Assembly: GCA_000333815.1 (NCBI GenBank)
Contig: CAPI01000055.1
Location: 1-58,755 of the forward strand
Direction of reading: 5' to 3'
From: [Collinsella] massiliensis
GTDB taxonomy: Bacteria; Actinomycetota; Coriobacteriia; Coriobacteriales; Coriobacteriaceae
DNA: 58,755 nucleotides
Made by a program: the position numbers and the translations under genes. A model generated the notes under the pieces. That model saw nothing but the letters and a program-made list of their open reading frames with translations. It was not told where the DNA came from and made no database searches. Of this stretch, positions 9,215-17,819 are shown piece by piece; position 1 is the first letter of the stretch; every line of letters begins with the position of its first letter.

Positions 9215-10540
9215 ATGGAGAAGATCGCTGCGTTCATCGAGAAGCACATCGCACCTATCGCGAACGCGCTCGGCATGAACCGCTACGTTGTCGCCATCCA
9301 AAACGCCTTTCTCACCCTCGTCCCCTTCATGACGATCGGCAGCTTCGCGCTGATCATCACCTCTCCGCCGGTTGACTACACCACGATGGAGCCGGGCTTC
9401 GGCCAGGCGTTCTTCCAGGGCTGGGCTGCCCTCGCCGATGCGACCATGCTACCGCTCACCATCGTGAACGTCGCCACCATGGGCGTGCTCTCGCTCTGGG
9501 CGACGATCGGTCTCTCGTTCTTCCTGGCGCGTCACTATAAGATGACCTCGTTCCTCCCGGTGGCGCTCGGCGTGGCATCGTTCCTGGAGATGAGCGCCGT
9601 CGATGCGGAGGGCTCGCTCTCCACGGCGTATTTCGACGGAACCGGCCTCTTCGCTGCCATCTTCGTGTCGTTCGTGGCGGTGGAGTTCTACCGCTTCCTG
9701 TCTGAGCGCAAGATCGGCTACATCGACCTTTCCGGTCAGGGTATCCCGCCCGCGCTTTCCGACTCCATCGGCAACCTCGTTCCCGCGGCCATCGTGCTCG
9801 TGGTGTTCGGTGTACTCTCGGGCGTGGTGATCAACTTCACCGGCGCGCCCTTCCCGAACCTCATCACCCTCATCATGGCGCCGCTCGTGGGCGCGCTCGA
9901 TTCCGGCCCCGGCGTGCTCATCCTTGCGCTCGTGGTCATGGTGCTGTGGTGGTTCGGCATCCACGATTCGGTGATCACTTCGCCGCTCTTCGCGTTCCTC
10001 ACCCCGAGCCTCGCGGCGAACATGGCCGCCTATGCCGCCGGTGCCGCGGTGACCGAGCTGCCCAACATCCTCGTCGAGCCCTTCTGGTGGACCTTCATGA
10101 TGATCGGCGGTTCGGGCGCGACCTTCGGCCTGGCCTTCTGCGCGCTCTTCAGCAAGTCCAAGCAGCTGCGCACCGTGGGCAAGCTCGGCATCGTGCCGGC
10201 GTTCTTCAACATCAACGAGCCCATCATCTTCGGCATGCCCATCATGTTCAACCCCACGCTCTTCATCCCGTTCGTGCTCTGCCCGGTGCTGAACGGCGTG
10301 GTGGCCTACGCAGCGATGGCCTTCGGTATCGTCGGCCGCTGCTTCGTGTACCCGAGCTGGAACATGTTCTGCCCGGTCGCGGCGATTCTGGCGACGATGG
10401 ATTGGAAGGCTGTCGTGCTCTGCGTGGGGCTCATCGTCATCGATGTCTTGATCTACCTTCCGTTCTTCAAGGCGTATGAAAAGAAGAAGATCGCGGAGGA
10501 GCAGCTTGCCGACACCGCGACCGAGGTCCAGGAGGCATAA
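9215..10540 (+). CDS. PTS cellobiose/lactose-type IIC permease
   Basis: Integral membrane sugar-translocating subunit of 441 residues with about ten hydrophobic segments. It opens with the family-typical MEKIAAFIEKHIAPIANALG amphipathic segment, and the conserved FFNINEPIIFGMPIMFNP signature of PTS_EIIC family 1 is present near residue 330. It imports the beta-glucoside while IIB phosphorylates it. AAGGAGG lies 10 bases before the ATG. It sits 17 bases after the glucosidase stop and 3 bases before the IIB start. Confidence 0.95.
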   Translation: MEKIAAFIEKHIAPIANALGMNRYVVAIQNAFLTLVPFMTIGSFALIITSPPVDYTTMEPGFGQAFFQGWAALADATMLPLTIVNVATMGVLSLWATIGLSFFLARHYKMTSFLPVALGVASFLEMSAVDAEGSLSTAYFDGTGLFAAIFVSFVAVEFYRFLSERKIGYIDLSGQGIPPALSDSIGNLVPAAIVLVVFGVLSGVVINFTGAPFPNLITLIMAPLVGALDSGPGVLILALVVMVLWWFGIHDSVITSPLFAFLTPSLAANMAAYAAGAAVTELPNILVEPFWWTFMMIGGSGATFGLAFCALFSKSKQLRTVGKLGIVPAFFNINEPIIFGMPIMFNPTLFIPFVLCPVLNGVVAYAAMAFGIVGRCFVYPSWNMFCPVAAILATMDWKAVVLCVGLIVIDVLIYLPFFKAYEKKKIAEEQLADTATEVQEA

Positions 10541-10543
10541 CCC

Positions 10544-10840
10544 ATGAATGTTATCCTTGCTTGCAACGCCGGTATGAGCACGGGAATCCTGTGCATCAAG
10601 ATCGCCGAGGAGGCCAAGGCGCGCGGAGTCGACCTTACCTGCACGGCTGTTCCCAAGGCCGAGATTCGCGACAACATCGACGGCGCCGACGCCATCCTGT
10701 TGGGGCCGCAGATCCGCTTCGCCGAGGCCGAGGTCAAGGGCATGGCAGGTGACCGCCCGGTGCTCGTGATCTCCGCGCCCGACTTCGGGCTCATGAACGC
10801 CAAGGGGATCGTCGACCAGATTCTCCCCGCTGTGAAGTAG
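10544..10840 (+). CDS. PTS cellobiose/lactose-type IIB component
   Basis: Cytoplasmic IIB phosphocarrier of 98 residues. The phosphocysteine is Cys7 in the P-loop-like ACNAGMSTGI. It receives phosphate from the IIA gene product and phosphorylates the sugar in the IIC channel. It starts three bases after the IIC stop with GGAGG upstream inside the IIC gene. Last gene of the operon, followed by a strong hairpin. The operon encodes IIA, IIB and IIC as three separate proteins, the usual lactose/chitobiose-family arrangement. Confidence 0.95.
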   Translation: MNVILACNAGMSTGILCIKIAEEAKARGVDLTCTAVPKAEIRDNIDGADAILLGPQIRFAEAEVKGMAGDRPVLVISAPDFGLMNAKGIVDQILPAVK

Positions 10841-10892
10841 CAGCGGGGATACCGCGCAGACGCTCGTCTGGCGCGCGGTTGGTACTCAAAAT

Positions 10893-10930
10893 AGCCCGGG
10901 AGGCCGATGCGTTTCGGTCTCCCGGGCTTT
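10893..10930. terminator. bidirectional terminator between the PTS operon and the M24 peptidase gene
   Basis: 15-bp stem (AGCCCGGGAGGCCGA pairing with TCGGTCTCCCGGGCT, one mismatch) and a short loop. TTT follows on the plus strand and TATTTTGAG on the minus strand, so it can serve both convergent genes. Confidence 0.85.
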
Positions 10931-10972
10931 CGTGTTTGGGTGTTGGGCGGTGCTGGAGCGATTGCCCTATCT

Positions 10973-12049
10973 CTACCCGAGCACCTGGATGCCCTTGGGG
11001 TAGCTGTTGAGCACCTCGCAGCCGTTCTCGGTGACGATGACGAGGTCCTCGATGCGCACGCCCATGTCGCCCGGCAGGTAGATGCCCGGCTCGATGGAGA
11101 AGCACATGCCGGGCTGCACCGGCTCGTCATGCGTGGCCGAGACATCGCCCGGCTCGTGGTCCTGCAGGCCGATCTGGTGCCCGAGGCGGTGGTTGAACTG
11201 CGGGCCCCAGCCGGCGTCCTCGATGATGCGGCGCGCCGTGAGGTCGATCTCAGCGAACGTCACGCCGGGGCGCACGATGGCCTCGGCGGCCTCGTTCGCG
11301 CGCCGCACCGCGTCGTATACGGCGCGCTGGTGTTCGGTGGGCTCGGCGGTGAAGAACGTGCGGGTCATATCCGAGCAGTACCCGTCGCGCTTGCACCCCA
11401 CGTCGAAGAGGACCATGTCGCCCGGGGCGAGCGGCGTCGCGTCGGGCTCGTGGTGCGGGTCGGCGGCGTGCGCGCCGAAGCTCACGATCGGCGAGAAGGA
11501 GTGGTCCTGCGCGCCGAGCCTGCGGTACGTGGCGAGCAGCCCCTCCGCGATGTCGAGCTCCGTCGCGCCGGGGCGCACCTGCTCGGCGAGCCAGGCCATG
11601 GCCTCGTCGTTCGTCCGCGACGCGATGCGCATGAGCTCCTGCTCGCGGGCGTCCTTGATGGCGCGCGCGTCGTCCACGGCGTCCGAGGCGAGCACGAAGT
11701 TCGCGGCAGCCCCGGCCTGCATGAGCGGGACGAGCCAGCGCGCGGCGAGCTCCTTGTCCACGCCGAGCGGGCGCGCCGCGTCGATGGCGTCGCAGAGCAT
11801 GGGGATGGGGTCGTCGGTGTCCGAATGGCTCACCACGCGCGCGCCGGTGGCGGACGCGTCGGGGAAGAGGCGGTTCACGAAGAGCGTCGGCGTGCCGTCG
11901 AGCGGCAGGTAGAGGGCGAGGAGCCGCTCCAGGGGTTCGGTGTAGTAGCCGGTGAGCCACCAGATCGAGAGCGGGTCGACGATGAGCAGCTGCGTGAGGT
12001 CGCACCGCTTGAGGTTCGCGCGGACGCGCTCGATGCGTTCGATGTCCAT
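10973..12049 (-). CDS. M24 family metallopeptidase, Xaa-Pro aminopeptidase/dipeptidase type
   Basis: Cytoplasmic pita-bread-fold peptidase of 358 residues, the usual length for bacterial aminopeptidase P-like or prolidase proteins. An N-terminal creatinase domain (about 1-130) precedes the catalytic domain. The metal-binding set is visible: Asp in VLFDVGCKRDGYCSDMTRTF, His in FNHRLGHQIGL, Glu in FSIEPGIY and Glu in VRIEDLV. It is expected to release residues next to proline from peptides. The start at 12049 (MDIERIERVR) has AAGGAGGC just upstream; the longer frame to 12505 lacks support. A single gene that ends against the shared terminator. Confidence 0.92.
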   Translation of the reverse strand: MDIERIERVRANLKRCDLTQLLIVDPLSIWWLTGYYTEPLERLLALYLPLDGTPTLFVNRLFPDASATGARVVSHSDTDDPIPMLCDAIDAARPLGVDKELAARWLVPLMQAGAAANFVLASDAVDDARAIKDAREQELMRIASRTNDEAMAWLAEQVRPGATELDIAEGLLATYRRLGAQDHSFSPIVSFGAHAADPHHEPDATPLAPGDMVLFDVGCKRDGYCSDMTRTFFTAEPTEHQRAVYDAVRRANEAAEAIVRPGVTFAEIDLTARRIIEDAGWGPQFNHRLGHQIGLQDHEPGDVSATHDEPVQPGMCFSIEPGIYLPGDMGVRIEDLVIVTENGCEVLNSYPKGIQVLG

Positions 12050-12271
12050 ACTGCCTCCTTGGGTTTTGGCGATGTCGCGGCTAAGTGTAGCATCGCGCGC
12101 CGGGGGCAGCTGGCAGGGAGCTCCGCGAGGCACCCCGCGCGAGCCCGTTTTCCGCCCGGTTGCCCCGATGCGCGACCCGAAACCCGCCCCGCCGAGCGCT
12201 TCGCCGCGCCGGTGGCGTGTTTCCGTTCGGGTGCGCGCGCCCGAGCCGCTCCGCCCCGCGCCCCGCCCGCG

Positions 12272-12277
12272 TATAAT
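12272..12277 (+). promoter_or_regulatory. probable -10 element of the gatCAB promoter
   Basis: TATAATAATG stands out in an otherwise extremely GC-rich 294-bp intergenic region and lies 67 bases upstream of gatC. No good -35 match is present at 17-bp spacing (the region is GC-only), so only the -10 is proposed. Confidence 0.55.
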
Positions 12278-12343
12278 AATGCGAATTGACCGGGTGTCGC
12301 CTGCGCGCGCCCCGGACAGCACGATACGTAGATTGGAGCGCCC

Positions 12344-12649
12344 ATGGCACTCACCGAAGACGATGTGCGCGGCATCGCGGACTACGCGCGCATCGCGCTC
12401 GAGGGCGACGAGCTCGCCGAGATGTGCGCGTACATGAACGACGCCGTCGAGATGCTCGAGCCCATCCTCGCGTACAACCTCCCGGACGTGGACCCCACGT
12501 TCCATCCCATCGGCGGCCTCTCGAACGTCATGCGTGATGACGCGCCGGACGCCGCGCGCGCGTTCACGATCGACGAGGCGCTCGGCAACGCGGCGAGCAC
12601 GCGCGGCCGCAGCTTCCGTGTGCCGTCGATTCTAGGCGAGGAGGCGTAA
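12344..12649 (+). CDS. gatC: Asp-tRNA(Asn)/Glu-tRNA(Gln) amidotransferase subunit C
   Basis: Small subunit of 101 residues of the GatCAB amidotransferase, which converts mischarged Glu-tRNA(Gln) or Asp-tRNA(Asn) to the correct amide. GatC wraps around the A-B interface. The conserved N-terminal helix (VRGIADYARIALEGDE), the mid segment ILAYNLPDVDPT and the C-terminal FRVPSIL are the family pattern. GGAG lies 9 bases before the ATG. It is first in the operon, three bases before gatA. The operon suggests that this organism forms Gln-tRNA and/or Asn-tRNA indirectly; absence of GlnRS or AsnRS cannot be checked here. Confidence 0.93.
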   Translation: MALTEDDVRGIADYARIALEGDELAEMCAYMNDAVEMLEPILAYNLPDVDPTFHPIGGLSNVMRDDAPDAARAFTIDEALGNAASTRGRSFRVPSILGEEA

Positions 12650-12652
12650 GGC

Positions 12653-14200
12653 ATGGCGACCCTTGATACCCTGACCGCCCGCCAGATCGCGGCGGGCGTG
12701 CGCGACGGCGCGTTCTCCGCGACCGAGGTCGCCCGCGCCGCGCTCGACGCCATCCAGGCGCGCGACGCCGAGGTGCAGGCGTTTCTGCAGGTGACGCCCG
12801 AGCTCGCGCTCGAGGCGGCCGCGCGCGTGGACGCCGCCCGCGCCGCGGGCGAGCCCCTGCCGCCGCTCGCGGGCGTGCCGCTCGCGGTGAAGGACAACAT
12901 GAACCTCGCGGGCACGCGCACCACCTGCGCCTCCCGCATGCTCGAGCACTACGAGAGCCCCTACACCGCTACGTGCGTCGCGCGCATGCTCGATGCGGGC
13001 TGCGTGCCGGTGGGCAAGGCGAACATGGACGAGTTCGCGTTCGGCTCCTCGACGGATTCCTCCGCCTTCCACCCCACGAACAACCCCTGGGACACCGCGC
13101 GCGTGCCTGGCGGCTCGTCAGGCGGCTCGGCGGCAGCGGTCGCGGCGGGCGAGGTGGCGCTCGCGCTCGGCTCGGACACGGGCGGCTCCATCCGCCAGCC
13201 GGCGTCGTTCAGTGGCGTCGTGGGCATGAAGCCCACCTACGGCGCCGTGTCGCGCTACGGCGTGGTGGCCTTCGGCAGCTCGCTCGACCAGGTGGGGCCT
13301 TTCGGCCGCACGGTCGAGGACGTCGCGCTCGCCATGGACGCCCTCGTGGCGGGCGGCCGCGACCCGTATGATTCGACCTCGCAGGATGTGCCCCCGCGCT
13401 TCGCCGATGCCGTGGACACGGACATCGCGGGCATGCGCGTGGGCGTCATCCCGGCGTTCATGGACGCAGACGGTCTCACCCCGGAGGTGCGCCGCGCCGT
13501 GGAGGGCGCCGCGCACTCGCTCGAGGCGGCGGGAGCCGAGCTCGTGGAGGTCGAGCTGCCGCACCTCGACGCCGCCATCGCCGCGTACTACGTGATCGGC
13601 CCGGCGGAGGCGTTCAGCAACCTCGCGCGCTTCGACGGCATCCGCTACGGCTACCGGGAGCCCGACTGCGCCACGCTCGCCGCCCAGAGCTCGCTGTCGC
13701 GCGCGCACGGGTTCGGCGCGGAGGCGAAGCGCCGTCAGATGCTCGGCGCGTACCTGCTCTCCTCGGGCGTGTACGACAAGTACTACTACGCCGCGCAGAA
13801 GGCGCGCACGCTCATCACGGAGGACTACGCCCGTGCGTTCGACCGCGCCGACGTGCTGCTCATGCCCGCCGCGCCGCGCACGGCGTTCAAGCACGGCGAG
13901 ATCAGCGACCCCACGCAGATGTACCTCTCGGACATGTACACCATCTCGCTCAACATCGCGGGCAACGGCGGCATCACCGTGCCCGTCGGGCTGGGCGAGG
14001 AGAGCGGGCTGCCCGTGGGCGCGCAGCTCGTGGCGCCCGCCTTCGCCGACGAGCGGCTCATCGCGTTCGGCGCGGCGCTCGAGCGGGCGTGCGCCGGCGC
14101 ATGGGATGCCGTGCGCGGCGCCGCTGCCGCGGGGGAGGGTGCGCGCTTCGGCGCCCCCGTCGCGCCCGCGTTCGCCGGGAAGGGGGGTGAGCTCGCATGA
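12653..14200 (+). CDS. gatA: Asp-tRNA(Asn)/Glu-tRNA(Gln) amidotransferase subunit A
   Basis: Amidase-signature subunit of 515 residues that releases ammonia from glutamine for GatB. The Ser-cisSer-Lys triad is visible: Lys80 in AVKDNMNLAG, Ser155 in GGSSGGSAAAVA and nucleophile Ser179 in SDTGGSIRQPAS. The substrate-loop GMKPTYGAVSRYG and the C-terminal NIAGNGGITVPVGL are also typical. Its TGA overlaps the gatB ATG (ATGA). The Ala/Gly-rich C-terminal tail after about residue 480 is longer than usual and probably disordered. Confidence 0.96.
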   Translation: MATLDTLTARQIAAGVRDGAFSATEVARAALDAIQARDAEVQAFLQVTPELALEAAARVDAARAAGEPLPPLAGVPLAVKDNMNLAGTRTTCASRMLEHYESPYTATCVARMLDAGCVPVGKANMDEFAFGSSTDSSAFHPTNNPWDTARVPGGSSGGSAAAVAAGEVALALGSDTGGSIRQPASFSGVVGMKPTYGAVSRYGVVAFGSSLDQVGPFGRTVEDVALAMDALVAGGRDPYDSTSQDVPPRFADAVDTDIAGMRVGVIPAFMDADGLTPEVRRAVEGAAHSLEAAGAELVEVELPHLDAAIAAYYVIGPAEAFSNLARFDGIRYGYREPDCATLAAQSSLSRAHGFGAEAKRRQMLGAYLLSSGVYDKYYYAAQKARTLITEDYARAFDRADVLLMPAAPRTAFKHGEISDPTQMYLSDMYTISLNIAGNGGITVPVGLGEESGLPVGAQLVAPAFADERLIAFGAALERACAGAWDAVRGAAAAGEGARFGAPVAPAFAGKGGELA

Positions 14201-15876
14201 AGGAGCTCAACGAGGTGCTGCGCGATTGGGAGGCCGTGATCGGCCTCGAGATCCATACCGAGCTCACGACGCTCGAGACAAAGATGTTCTGCGGCTGCAA
14301 GCTCAGCCACGACGATGAGCCGAACACGAACGTGTGCCCCGTGTGCCTGGGGCTCCCGGGCGCGCTGCCGGTGCCGAACAAGCGCGCGATCGAGTACATC
14401 GTGAAGGCGGGCCTCGCCACGAACTGCGAGATCCAGAAGCACTCGATGTTCTACCGCAAGCACTACTTCTATCCCGACATGGCGAAGAACTTCCAGACCA
14501 CGCAGGGTCCGGTGGCGTTCGCCATGCACGGCAGGCTCGACCTCGAGGTCACGGGCCGCGGCGCCGCCGAGCGCCCGGAGTGCGCGTTCGGCGCGGCGGA
14601 GGCCGAGAGCCTGGCGAGCGCCTCGGCGGGCGCGGTCGGCCTCCCCGCGAGCATGGCGCGCGACCTTCCCGAGCAGGGGGGCGCGCTCGCGGGCCTCTCG
14701 GGCTACGACACCGCCTCGCTCGCCGTGCCCGAGCGCCGCGAAGACGGCTCGTACACGGTGCCCATCCGGATCCTGCGCATCCACATGGAGGAGGACGCGG
14801 CGAAGATGGTGCACGTGGGCGGCGACGAGGGGCGCATCGGCGGCGCGGCCGAGAGCCTCATCGACTACAACCGCTGCGGCACCCCGCTCATCGAGCTCGT
14901 GACCGAGCCCGACCTGCGCACGCCCGAGGAGGCGCGCCTGTTCATGGAGAAGCTCCGCCGCATCTTCCTGGCGCTCGGCATCTCCGACTGCTCCATGGAG
15001 AAGGGCTCCATGCGCTGCGACGGCAACGTGAGCCTGCGCCGCCGCGGCGACGCGCGCCTGGGCACCAAGACCGAGCTCAAGAACCTCAACTCCTTCAAGG
15101 CGCTGCACGACGGCCTCGCGTACGAGATCTGCCGCCAGGCCGAGGTGCTCGAGGCGGGCGGCGAGATCTACCAGGAGACGCGCCACTGGGAGCCGAGCCG
15201 CAAGCGCACGGTCGTCATGCGCGTGAAGGAGACGGCGGACGATTACCGCTTCTTCCCCGACCCCGACCTCGCGCCGTTCGACCTCACGGACGAGTTCATC
15301 GAGCACTGCCGTGCGGAGCTGCCGGAGCTGCCGGACGAGCGCCGCGACCGCTACGTGCGCGAGCTGGGCATCAAGCGCGCCGACGCGGAGCAGATCGCGG
15401 GCGACCCGGAGGTCGCGGCCTTCTTCGAGGAGGCGGTGGGCGGCCTTGCCGGCAAGGAGGCGCAGACCGTCGCGAACCTCGTGGTGAACGAGCTGCCCGC
15501 CTACCTGCGCGGCGCGAGTGTCGCGCTTGCCGAGAGCGCGCTGCGCCCCGAGCAGGTCGCGGGCCTGGCGAAGCTCCTCGCCTCGGATGCCATCAGCTCC
15601 AACCAGGGCCACGAGGTCTTCGAGGCCATGGCCGCCTCGGGCGACGACCCCGAGCGGATCGTCGACGCGCGCGGCATGCGCCAGGTGAGCGATGCCGGCG
15701 CGCTCCAGCCCATCGTGGATGAGGTGCTCGAGCGCTGCGCGGAGCAGGCCCAGCAGTACCGCGACGGCAACCAGAAGGTGCTCGGCTTCCTCGTGGGCCA
15801 GTGCATGAAGGCGAGCCGCGGCAGCGGCAACCCCAAGCGCTTCAACGAGCTGCTGCGCGCGGCGCTCGAGGCATAG
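14197..15876 (+). CDS. gatB: Asp-tRNA(Asn)/Glu-tRNA(Gln) amidotransferase subunit B, with internal insertion
   Basis: Kinase-like subunit of 559 residues, against roughly 475-500 in typical bacteria. It activates the mischarged acyl-tRNA with ATP and transfers ammonia. Conserved parts: VIGLEIHTELTT, four Cys of a zinc knuckle (CGCKLS...CPVCLGLPG), ILRIHMEEDAAKMVH, NRCGTPLIELVTEPD, KTELKNLNSFKAL and the tail GFLVGQCMKASRGSGNP. Between about residues 116 and 184 lies an extra Ala/Gly/Glu-rich stretch in place of the short loop that follows the YQISQ segment in other GatBs; here that segment reads NFQTTQGPVAFAMHG. The frame is continuous, so this is an insertion, not an error. Last gene of the operon, followed by a hairpin. 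Confidence 0.95.
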   Translation: MKELNEVLRDWEAVIGLEIHTELTTLETKMFCGCKLSHDDEPNTNVCPVCLGLPGALPVPNKRAIEYIVKAGLATNCEIQKHSMFYRKHYFYPDMAKNFQTTQGPVAFAMHGRLDLEVTGRGAAERPECAFGAAEAESLASASAGAVGLPASMARDLPEQGGALAGLSGYDTASLAVPERREDGSYTVPIRILRIHMEEDAAKMVHVGGDEGRIGGAAESLIDYNRCGTPLIELVTEPDLRTPEEARLFMEKLRRIFLALGISDCSMEKGSMRCDGNVSLRRRGDARLGTKTELKNLNSFKALHDGLAYEICRQAEVLEAGGEIYQETRHWEPSRKRTVVMRVKETADDYRFFPDPDLAPFDLTDEFIEHCRAELPELPDERRDRYVRELGIKRADAEQIAGDPEVAAFFEEAVGGLAGKEAQTVANLVVNELPAYLRGASVALAESALRPEQVAGLAKLLASDAISSNQGHEVFEAMAASGDDPERIVDARGMRQVSDAGALQPIVDEVLERCAEQAQQYRDGNQKVLGFLVGQCMKASRGSGNPKRFNELLRAALEA

Positions 15877-15884
15877 AAACGCCG

Positions 15885-15925
15885 GTGGGCGGGTACGCTT
15901 TCAGGCGCGCCCGCCCGCTCGTTTT
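15885..15925 (+). terminator. probable terminator after gatB
   Basis: GTGGGCGGGT pairs with GCCCGCCCGC (10 bp with G-T wobbles), followed by TCGTTTT. It lies 9 bases after the gatB stop. Confidence 0.6.
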
Positions 15926-16087
15926 GCATGCGCGTATGCACGGCGCGCCCGGTGCCGCCGCCGCGCTATGCAGTTTCAAATCGTGGATACTTTATTTCGA
16001 TAAAGTTTCCTATCAGTTTTGTATCAATTCGCACCCCGATGGAAGCTATAGTTTCCCTACCCAAAATATACGGAAGGAGTTTCATCT

Positions 16088-17698
16088 ATGTCCATGGCAG
16101 ATATCTCGCGCCGTCGGTTCATCGAGGCGATGGGCGCGGTCTCCACGATCGGTCTTGTGGGTCTTACCGGCTGCGGTGCCCAGCGCGCCAGCGACACCGG
16201 TTCCTCTGCGGGTGAGGGCGGCATCGCCGACACCATCACCTTCGCGCAGGGCGCCGATCCGCGCGGCCTCGACCCCGCCTACGTCGACGACGGCGAGTCC
16301 GCCAAGGTCATGTCCAACATCTACGACACGGTGCTCCGCTTCGACGTCGAGTCCACCGAGGTGCTCCCGTGCCTCGGCGAGATGCCCGAGATCTCCGATG
16401 ACGGCCTCACCTACACCTTCAAGATCCGCGAGGGCGTGAAGTTCCACGACGGCACCGACTGCGATGCCGACGCCATCGTGACCTCCATCACCCGTCAGCT
16501 CGAGCCCAACCGCACCGAGGACATGCCCTACGCGTCCTTCGTGTTCGGTTCCGAGGAGGCGAACACCGGCATCGCGTCCATCGAGGCGCCCGACGCCACG
16601 ACGCTCGTCATCACCCTCCGCTCGCCCTCCACGCCGTTCATCAAGAACATGGCCATGACGCTCGCCGCCCCCATCGTGGCGCCGTCCGCCATCGAGGCCG
16701 GCGACTCCAACGAGAACCCCGTCGGCTCCGGCCCCTACAAGTTCGTCTCCTGGTCCAAGGGCGAGAACATCGTGCTCGAGGCCAACGAGGATTACTGGGA
16801 TGAGGAGCGCAAGCCCCAGACCAAGAACGTCATCTTCCGCTTCATCACCGAGAACTCGAGCCGCGTGACCGCCCTCAACAACGGCGAGGTCGACATCATC
16901 GACGGCATCGACGCCTCCGTGGTGCCCACCATCACCGATGCCGGCAACGAGCTGTTCAGCGAGGACGGCATGAACATCAACTACCTCGCGTTCCGCAACG
17001 ACACGGGTGCCTTCTCCACCGTCGAGGCGCGTCGCGCCTTCTGCCAGGCTGTGAACGTCGAGGAAATGGTCCAGAGCCTCTATGGCGATTACGCGGGCGT
17101 GGCCACCTCCGTCATGCCGCTGTGGATGGCCCCGTACGACGAGGACATCAAGCAGACCGCCTACGACCCGGAGGCCGCGAAGGCCGCCTTCGCCGACCTG
17201 GGCATCACGAGCTGCACCATGCTCACCTACACGAACCCCCGTCCGTACAACTCCATCGGCGGCCAGCCCCTCGCCGAGGCCATCCAGGGCTACCTGGCCG
17301 ATGCCGGCGTCGACATGGACATCGTCTCCTACGACTGGACGACCTACCAGACCAAGGTCGACACGGACGCCTTCGACTGCTGCCTCTACGGCTGGGTGGG
17401 CGACAACGGCGACCCGGACAACTTCATGAACCTGCTCGCCGATGAGAACGTCTCCATGAACGTCGGCCGCTATCGCAGCGATGCGTACAACCAGCTCATC
17501 CAGCAGGGCCTCAGCACGCCCGACGGCGACGAGCGCGACGCCATCTACAAGCAGTGCGAGCAGATGGTCGCCGACGAGATGCCGTGGATGCTCATCAGCC
17601 ACGCCAAGAACCTCGCCGCCTACGCGCCGAGCATCAACAACTTCTACTATCACCCGACGGGAGTCGTCCACATGGAGCTCGTCACCAAGACGGCGTAA
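16088..17698 (+). CDS. peptide ABC transporter substrate-binding lipoprotein (SBP_bac_5 family), Tat-type signal
   Basis: Extracytoplasmic solute-binding protein of 536 residues, family 5 (oligo/dipeptide or nickel type). The N-terminus carries a twin-arginine motif SRRRF (residues 7-11), a hydrophobic stretch and the lipobox GLTGC with Cys29, so it is probably exported folded by Tat and anchored by lipid. The family signature FKIREGVKFHDGTDCDADAI lies near residues 115-135. AAGGAG lies 9 bases before the ATG. It heads a five-gene transporter cluster, and a hairpin separates it from the permeases, which suits the need for excess binding protein. The ligand is probably a peptide but is not proven. 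A tatA gene lies at 45469. Confidence 0.92.
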   Translation: MSMADISRRRFIEAMGAVSTIGLVGLTGCGAQRASDTGSSAGEGGIADTITFAQGADPRGLDPAYVDDGESAKVMSNIYDTVLRFDVESTEVLPCLGEMPEISDDGLTYTFKIREGVKFHDGTDCDADAIVTSITRQLEPNRTEDMPYASFVFGSEEANTGIASIEAPDATTLVITLRSPSTPFIKNMAMTLAAPIVAPSAIEAGDSNENPVGSGPYKFVSWSKGENIVLEANEDYWDEERKPQTKNVIFRFITENSSRVTALNNGEVDIIDGIDASVVPTITDAGNELFSEDGMNINYLAFRNDTGAFSTVEARRAFCQAVNVEEMVQSLYGDYAGVATSVMPLWMAPYDEDIKQTAYDPEAAKAAFADLGITSCTMLTYTNPRPYNSIGGQPLAEAIQGYLADAGVDMDIVSYDWTTYQTKVDTDAFDCCLYGWVGDNGDPDNFMNLLADENVSMNVGRYRSDAYNQLIQQGLSTPDGDERDAIYKQCEQMVADEMPWMLISHAKNLAAYAPSINNFYYHPTGVVHMELVTKTA

Positions 17699-17733
17699 CG
17701 CTCCCATGCTCACGACGCGGTTTTGCTAACATA

Positions 17734-17762
17734 ACGCGGGCCGGGCTTGCTCGGCCCGCGTT
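17734..17762 (+). terminator. intercistronic hairpin between SBP and permease genes (attenuating terminator)
   Basis: Ten-bp stem (ACGCGGGCCG / CGGCCCGCGT) with an 8-base loop but only TTGT after it. In SBP-first ABC operons such hairpins usually stabilise the upstream message and reduce read-through; full termination is unlikely given the weak T-run. Confidence 0.6.
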
Positions 17763-17819
17763 GTCGTTGCAGGCAGGGCGCGCAGGGTCGCGCCGCTATG
17801 AATGGAAGGAGGGGGTAGC

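Noticed and set aside
16019-16052. Promoter TTGTAT...TATAGT before the binding-protein gene
   Set aside because: The spacing is 22 bases, too long for a normal sigma-70 promoter; the region is AT-rich and probably holds a promoter, but I could not place it.
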